A stretch of DNA of 42,575 bases, taken from an uncultured Propionibacteriaceae bacterium. GTDB lineage: Bacteria; Actinomycetota; Actinomycetes; Propionibacteriales; Propionibacteriaceae. The notes beneath the pieces are model-generated. The model was not told where the DNA came from. It was given only the letters and a program-made list of their open reading frames with translations, and searched no databases. The position numbers were made by a program, and so were the translations under genes. Where the stretch lies: positions 1 through 42,575 of the forward strand of contig CAMDZW010000032.1 of the NCBI GenBank assembly GCA_945911015.1. The letters run 5' to 3'. Positions 39,774-42,575 of the stretch are shown in pieces; position 1 is the stretch's first letter; the number at the start of each line of letters is the position of its first letter.

Positions 39774-41276
39774 ATGCAGCACCGCACTCGCCTGTGGCTG
39801 ACCGGAGTCGTGACCGCTCTGATCGCCGTCCTGATCGGGGCCCTGGTCGGGCCGCAACACCAAAGGGTCGGTGACCAGACCGCCGGCGACCCGGACTTGG
39901 CCGCCCGGGTCCGAACGACGATCGACGGGGTCGATGGACGGCGTGCCCTCGCCGTGGCCGAGGTGACGTCGACCTCCCTGGTCTGGGCCGGGTTGGGCAA
40001 TGCCACAGCCGGACGTTCCGGGCCGGCACCGACCCAGCAAAGCCTGTTCCAGACCGGGTCGGTGGCCAAGACCTTCACCGCCGCGCTCTTTGCCGATGCG
40101 ATCACTCGCGGCGAGGTGACCGCCGAGGACCGACTGTCCGATCACCTGCCGGAATTGGCGGGCACACCCGCCGGCGAGGTGACGCTGGGATCACTGGCCC
40201 AACACAGCTCCGGGCTGCCGAGCCTGGGTGCGACGGTCGCCGCCGACATGGGTCTGATGCTGGTCGGCGAGAATCCTTATGCCACCTCGTCAGTGGAGCA
40301 GCTGATCGCCGATGCTGCCATCGCCCCGGTCAATGCCGATCGTCCACCGACGTACTCGAACTTCGGATTCTCCCTGTTGGGCACGGCTTTGGCCCGTGCC
40401 GCGGAGACGGACTACCGCAGCCTGTTGGCCGACCGGATCACCGGCCCGCTCGGCATGGACCACACCTGGATCCCCGACCAGTCCCGTCCGGCACCGGCCG
40501 ATGTGGTGCCCGGGACGGCCTTCAACGGGACCCCGATGACCACCTGGCCAGGCGACGGCTACGCACCGTCAGGGACCTACACCCTCACCAGCATTGAGGA
40601 TTTGGCCATCTGGGCGCAGGCGCTGCTGGCCGGGACCGCTCCGGGGACCGAGGCACTGACACCGACCGCTGACTTCAACGGCGTGCCGATCGGCTGGGCC
40701 TGGCTCACTGCGAACAGCGAGACTGGAGCCACCGTGTGGCACAACGGGATGACCGCCGGTCATGCGGCCATTGTGGTCCTCTCGCCTGACCAGGACAGGG
40801 CCATCGTGGTGCTCGGCAACACCGACCTCGAGGTCGACTCGGTGGCCTCGGCCCTGTGGACCGACAACCCGGAACCGGGTGACACAGCAGCCGGTACACC
40901 AGCACAAGGACCCACACTCTCGGTGTCGATCCTGTGCTGGATCGTCGCCGGGATCGCTGGGTCCCTGTCCCTGTTGGCTCTGTGGCGGGCGTGCCGCGGC
41001 CGGTCAGCTCTGCCGGTGATCGCGCTCGTGGTGATCGCGGCAGCTGGTCTGACCCTGCTGTGGCACAGCGGGCCGTGGCATTCAGTCGGCGGCTGGCTGT
41101 GGGGCCTGCTTCTCGCCCCGACGCTCGCCGCGGTCACGATCGGTACGCTTCGCACCGTATTCGTGACGCCGGGGACCGTTGCCATACCGCTTCGGCCCGC
41201 CCGGACCACGGCGGTTGCGGTGGCCGGGATTGCGCTTGGTGCGCTGCTCCTGGTCGGCCTCGCTCAGCTCTGGTGA
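39774..41276 (+). CDS. Serine beta-lactamase-like hydrolase with C-terminal membrane helices
   Basis: A 500-aa protein with an N-terminal signal/anchor helix (LWLTGVVTALIAVLIGALVG). The class C beta-lactamase/PBP4-like domain has SVAK (SxxK nucleophile and base), YSN (YxN) and HNG in the place of KTG. About three C-terminal helices follow from residue 380 onward. Such proteins are usually D-amino-acid peptidases or esterases rather than true beta-lactamases. The start at 39774 has GGAGA upstream. The last 195 bp, encoding the final helix, are antisense to the helicase tail. Confidence 0.9.
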   Translation: MQHRTRLWLTGVVTALIAVLIGALVGPQHQRVGDQTAGDPDLAARVRTTIDGVDGRRALAVAEVTSTSLVWAGLGNATAGRSGPAPTQQSLFQTGSVAKTFTAALFADAITRGEVTAEDRLSDHLPELAGTPAGEVTLGSLAQHSSGLPSLGATVAADMGLMLVGENPYATSSVEQLIADAAIAPVNADRPPTYSNFGFSLLGTALARAAETDYRSLLADRITGPLGMDHTWIPDQSRPAPADVVPGTAFNGTPMTTWPGDGYAPSGTYTLTSIEDLAIWAQALLAGTAPGTEALTPTADFNGVPIGWAWLTANSETGATVWHNGMTAGHAAIVVLSPDQDRAIVVLGNTDLEVDSVASALWTDNPEPGDTAAGTPAQGPTLSVSILCWIVAGIAGSLSLLALWRACRGRSALPVIALVVIAAAGLTLLWHSGPWHSVGGWLWGLLLAPTLAAVTIGTLRTVFVTPGTVAIPLRPARTTAVAVAGIALGALLLVGLAQLW

Positions 41277-42575
41277 CCCTTCGGGAACGCTCTCTGACGC
41301 CACGATCGACGCCTGGTCAAGGATCTTGGCCATCGTACGGCGACGGTTGCGCGGCACCAGGGTGACCACGACGCCGTCACGGCCAGCGCGACCGGTGCGG
41401 CCGGAGCGGTGCAGATAGGTCTTGTGGTCATTGGGCAGATCCGCCTGGACAACGATCTCGACATCGTCGAGGTGGATGCCTCGGGCCGCGACATCGGTGG
41501 CCACCAGGACAGAGGCCTGCCCATTGGTCAGCTTGGCCAGGTTGCGGTTGCGGGCCCCCTGGGTCAGGTTGCCGTGCAGGGCGGCCGCGCGGATGCCGGC
41601 ATCGCCGAGGTCCTCGGCGAGCGCCTCGGCGCCGATCCGGGTCTTGGTGAACACCAGGGCGCGTTCGGTTGAGGCGAGCAGGTCCAACAGGACCTCGGAC
41701 CGCTGCTGCGGGAAGATCGCCACCGTACGGTGGTCGATGGTGCCGTCGGACTGTTCCTCATCGGCGACCTGACTGACAGCCGGATCAGTGAGGAACTCCT
41801 TGACCAGCGCCTCGACCTGCTTGTCGAGGGTGGCCGAGAACAGCAGTCGCTGCCCCTTCTCCTCGGTGAGGCGCAGGATCCGCTGCACCGGCTCGAGGAA
41901 GCCGAACTCACACATCAGGTCGGCCTCATCGAGGACGGTGACCGTGACCTGTGAGAGATCAAGGAATCCCTGCTCGACCAGATCCTCCACGCGACCGGGA
42001 GTGCCCACGACGATGTCGGATCCGCGGCGCAGCTTGTGCACCTGACGGTCCTGCGGAACACCGCCGATGACCTGCACGGTGAACTGGCCGAAGGCTCGGG
42101 CCAGCGGCTGCACCGTACGGTCGATCTGCTGGGCGAGCTCGCGGGTCGGAGCCAGGATCAGGGCACGGGGCGAACGCCCCTGCTGACGCTTGCGGGTCTC
42201 GCCGAGCACCTGGACCAGAGGAGCACCGAACGCGATGGTCTTGCCCGAGCCGGTGCGACCACGGCCGAGCACGTCGCGACCGGCGAGCGCATCAGGGATG
42301 GTCGCAGCCTGGATCGGGAACGGCTCAGAGGCCCCCATCTCTGCCAATTCGGCAGCGATGTAGGGGTGGACGCCGATCTCGGCGAATCCCTTGCCGGCCA
42401 CCTCGTCGAGGGTCACCGTACGGGCGTCGAGACGCTCGTGGACCTCGGGCTCGCGCTTGAAGTCCCGACGCGGACGATCATCCCGGCTGAAGTCCCGACG
42501 CGGACGATCATCCCGATTGAAGTCCCGACGCGGACGATCATCCCGATTGAAGTCCCGACGCGGACGATCATCCCG
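41082..42575 (-). CDS. DEAD-box RNA helicase (5' end beyond window)
   Basis: At least 497 aa are visible. The Q-motif region FPIQAATIP, motif I GRTGSGKT, Ia PTRELAQQ, Ib TPGR, II DEAD, III SAT, V ATDVAARGI and VI HRSGRTGRAG are all present. It unwinds RNA, probably in ribosome assembly or RNA decay. The GTG at 42416 is not the start: the frame continues for 53 more codons to the window edge, encoding four RDDRPRRDF repeats, so an RNA-binding basic N-terminal extension is cut off. The C-terminal ~65 residues are Arg/Gly/Lys-rich and overlap the hydrolase gene on the other strand. Confidence 0.95.
   Translation of the reverse strand, partial: RDDRPRRDFNRDDRPRRDFNRDDRPRRDFSRDDRPRRDFKREPEVHERLDARTVTLDEVAGKGFAEIGVHPYIAAELAEMGASEPFPIQAATIPDALAGRDVLGRGRTGSGKTIAFGAPLVQVLGETRKRQQGRSPRALILAPTRELAQQIDRTVQPLARAFGQFTVQVIGGVPQDRQVHKLRRGSDIVVGTPGRVEDLVEQGFLDLSQVTVTVLDEADLMCEFGFLEPVQRILRLTEEKGQRLLFSATLDKQVEALVKEFLTDPAVSQVADEEQSDGTIDHRTVAIFPQQRSEVLLDLLASTERALVFTKTRIGAEALAEDLGDAGIRAAALHGNLTQGARNRNLAKLTNGQASVLVATDVAARGIHLDDVEIVVQADLPNDHKTYLHRSGRTGRAGRDGVVVTLVPRNRRRTMAKILDQASIVASESVPEGSPELSEADQEQRTKRNPGHRNRRGPGGPKRYGNGPRRHEYGAKRTDRDRGERRGEKQAPQPAAD
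42456..42575 (-). repeat. Four 30-bp tandem repeats in helicase N-terminus
   Basis: Units start at 42456, 42486, 42516 and 42546; the last runs to the window edge. The inner 28 bp of each unit are identical, with changes only at the first two bases. Each encodes RDDRPRRDF plus N, S or K. Because 30 bp keeps frame, copy number can vary without breaking the gene. Confidence 0.95.

Noticed and set aside
39774..41276. True antibiotic-resistance class C beta-lactamase
   Set aside because: The third motif is HNG rather than KTG and there are C-terminal membrane helices, so a peptidase/esterase-type hydrolase is more likely.
42456..42575. Possible CRISPR array (30-bp direct repeats at the right edge)
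   Set aside because: Repeats are contiguous with no spacers and translate in frame as part of the helicase.

Overview
The window is high-GC, gene-dense DNA from an actinobacterium. Supporting signs are a GTG-started HU gene, a fused CydDC, a polyphosphate-glucokinase-type ROK kinase, a class II LysS of about 506 aa, a DtxR/IdeR-type iron box, and several starts that look leaderless (a TANNNT -10 element 6-7 nt before ATG/GTG). A Propionibacteriales-like source is plausible but is only a guess. No tRNA, rRNA, CRISPR, integrase or transposase was seen.

Layout. 1-3771: YibE/F-like membrane protein (5' cut by the window edge), HU, MsrA, then a TPP riboswitch driving thiD-tenA. 3772-12624: a seven-gene minus-strand cluster that looks lower in GC by eye. 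In transcription order it is ROK repressor, secreted DUF4434-like protein, sugar-phosphate isomerase/epimerase, Gfo/Idh/MocA oxidoreductase, Tat/lipoprotein solute-binding protein, NagA, PpgK-like kinase. It is bracketed by a perfect 114-bp direct repeat of the 3' end of tenA (3658-3771 and 12625-12738), so it looks like an island inserted at tenA. Removing it leaves tenA abutting the ArsR-like gene at 12739.

12739-18947: ArsR-like regulator divergent from a drug-type ABC ATPase/permease pair, a CopB-type (CPH) copper ATPase with a His-rich N-terminus behind two CsoR-like operators, and a Tat-exported PhoD phosphatase. 19001-23624: lysS, an iron box, a YbjQ protein, a di-iron ferritin-like protein, a HAD phosphatase and a DUF3592 membrane protein. 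23625-24985: an AbiEi-like/DUF559 nuclease-like gene lying between two near-identical 76-77 bp palindromic elements, with an inverted pair of actinobacterial DnaA boxes upstream.

25023-29250: a TetR regulator translationally coupled to a heterodimeric ABC exporter with one degenerate ATP site. 29303-36555: a BlaI/M56 signalling pair divergent from cydA-cydB-cydDC (bd oxidase plus its assembly exporter). The shared intergenic region holds an inverted repeat and three GTAGTAC boxes spaced exactly 15 bp apart, the last overlapping the predicted cydA -10. 36533-42575: secreted tripeptidyl-aminopeptidase-like hydrolase, family 5 uracil-DNA glycosylase, ArsR-like regulator with serine beta-lactamase-like hydrolase, and a DEAD-box RNA helicase. 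The helicase overlaps the hydrolase tail-to-tail by 195 bp and carries an N-terminal 10-residue repeat cut by the window edge.

The most unusual structures are the tenA-targeted sugar island, the palindrome-flanked nuclease-like gene, and the BlaI/M56-cyd regulatory array.
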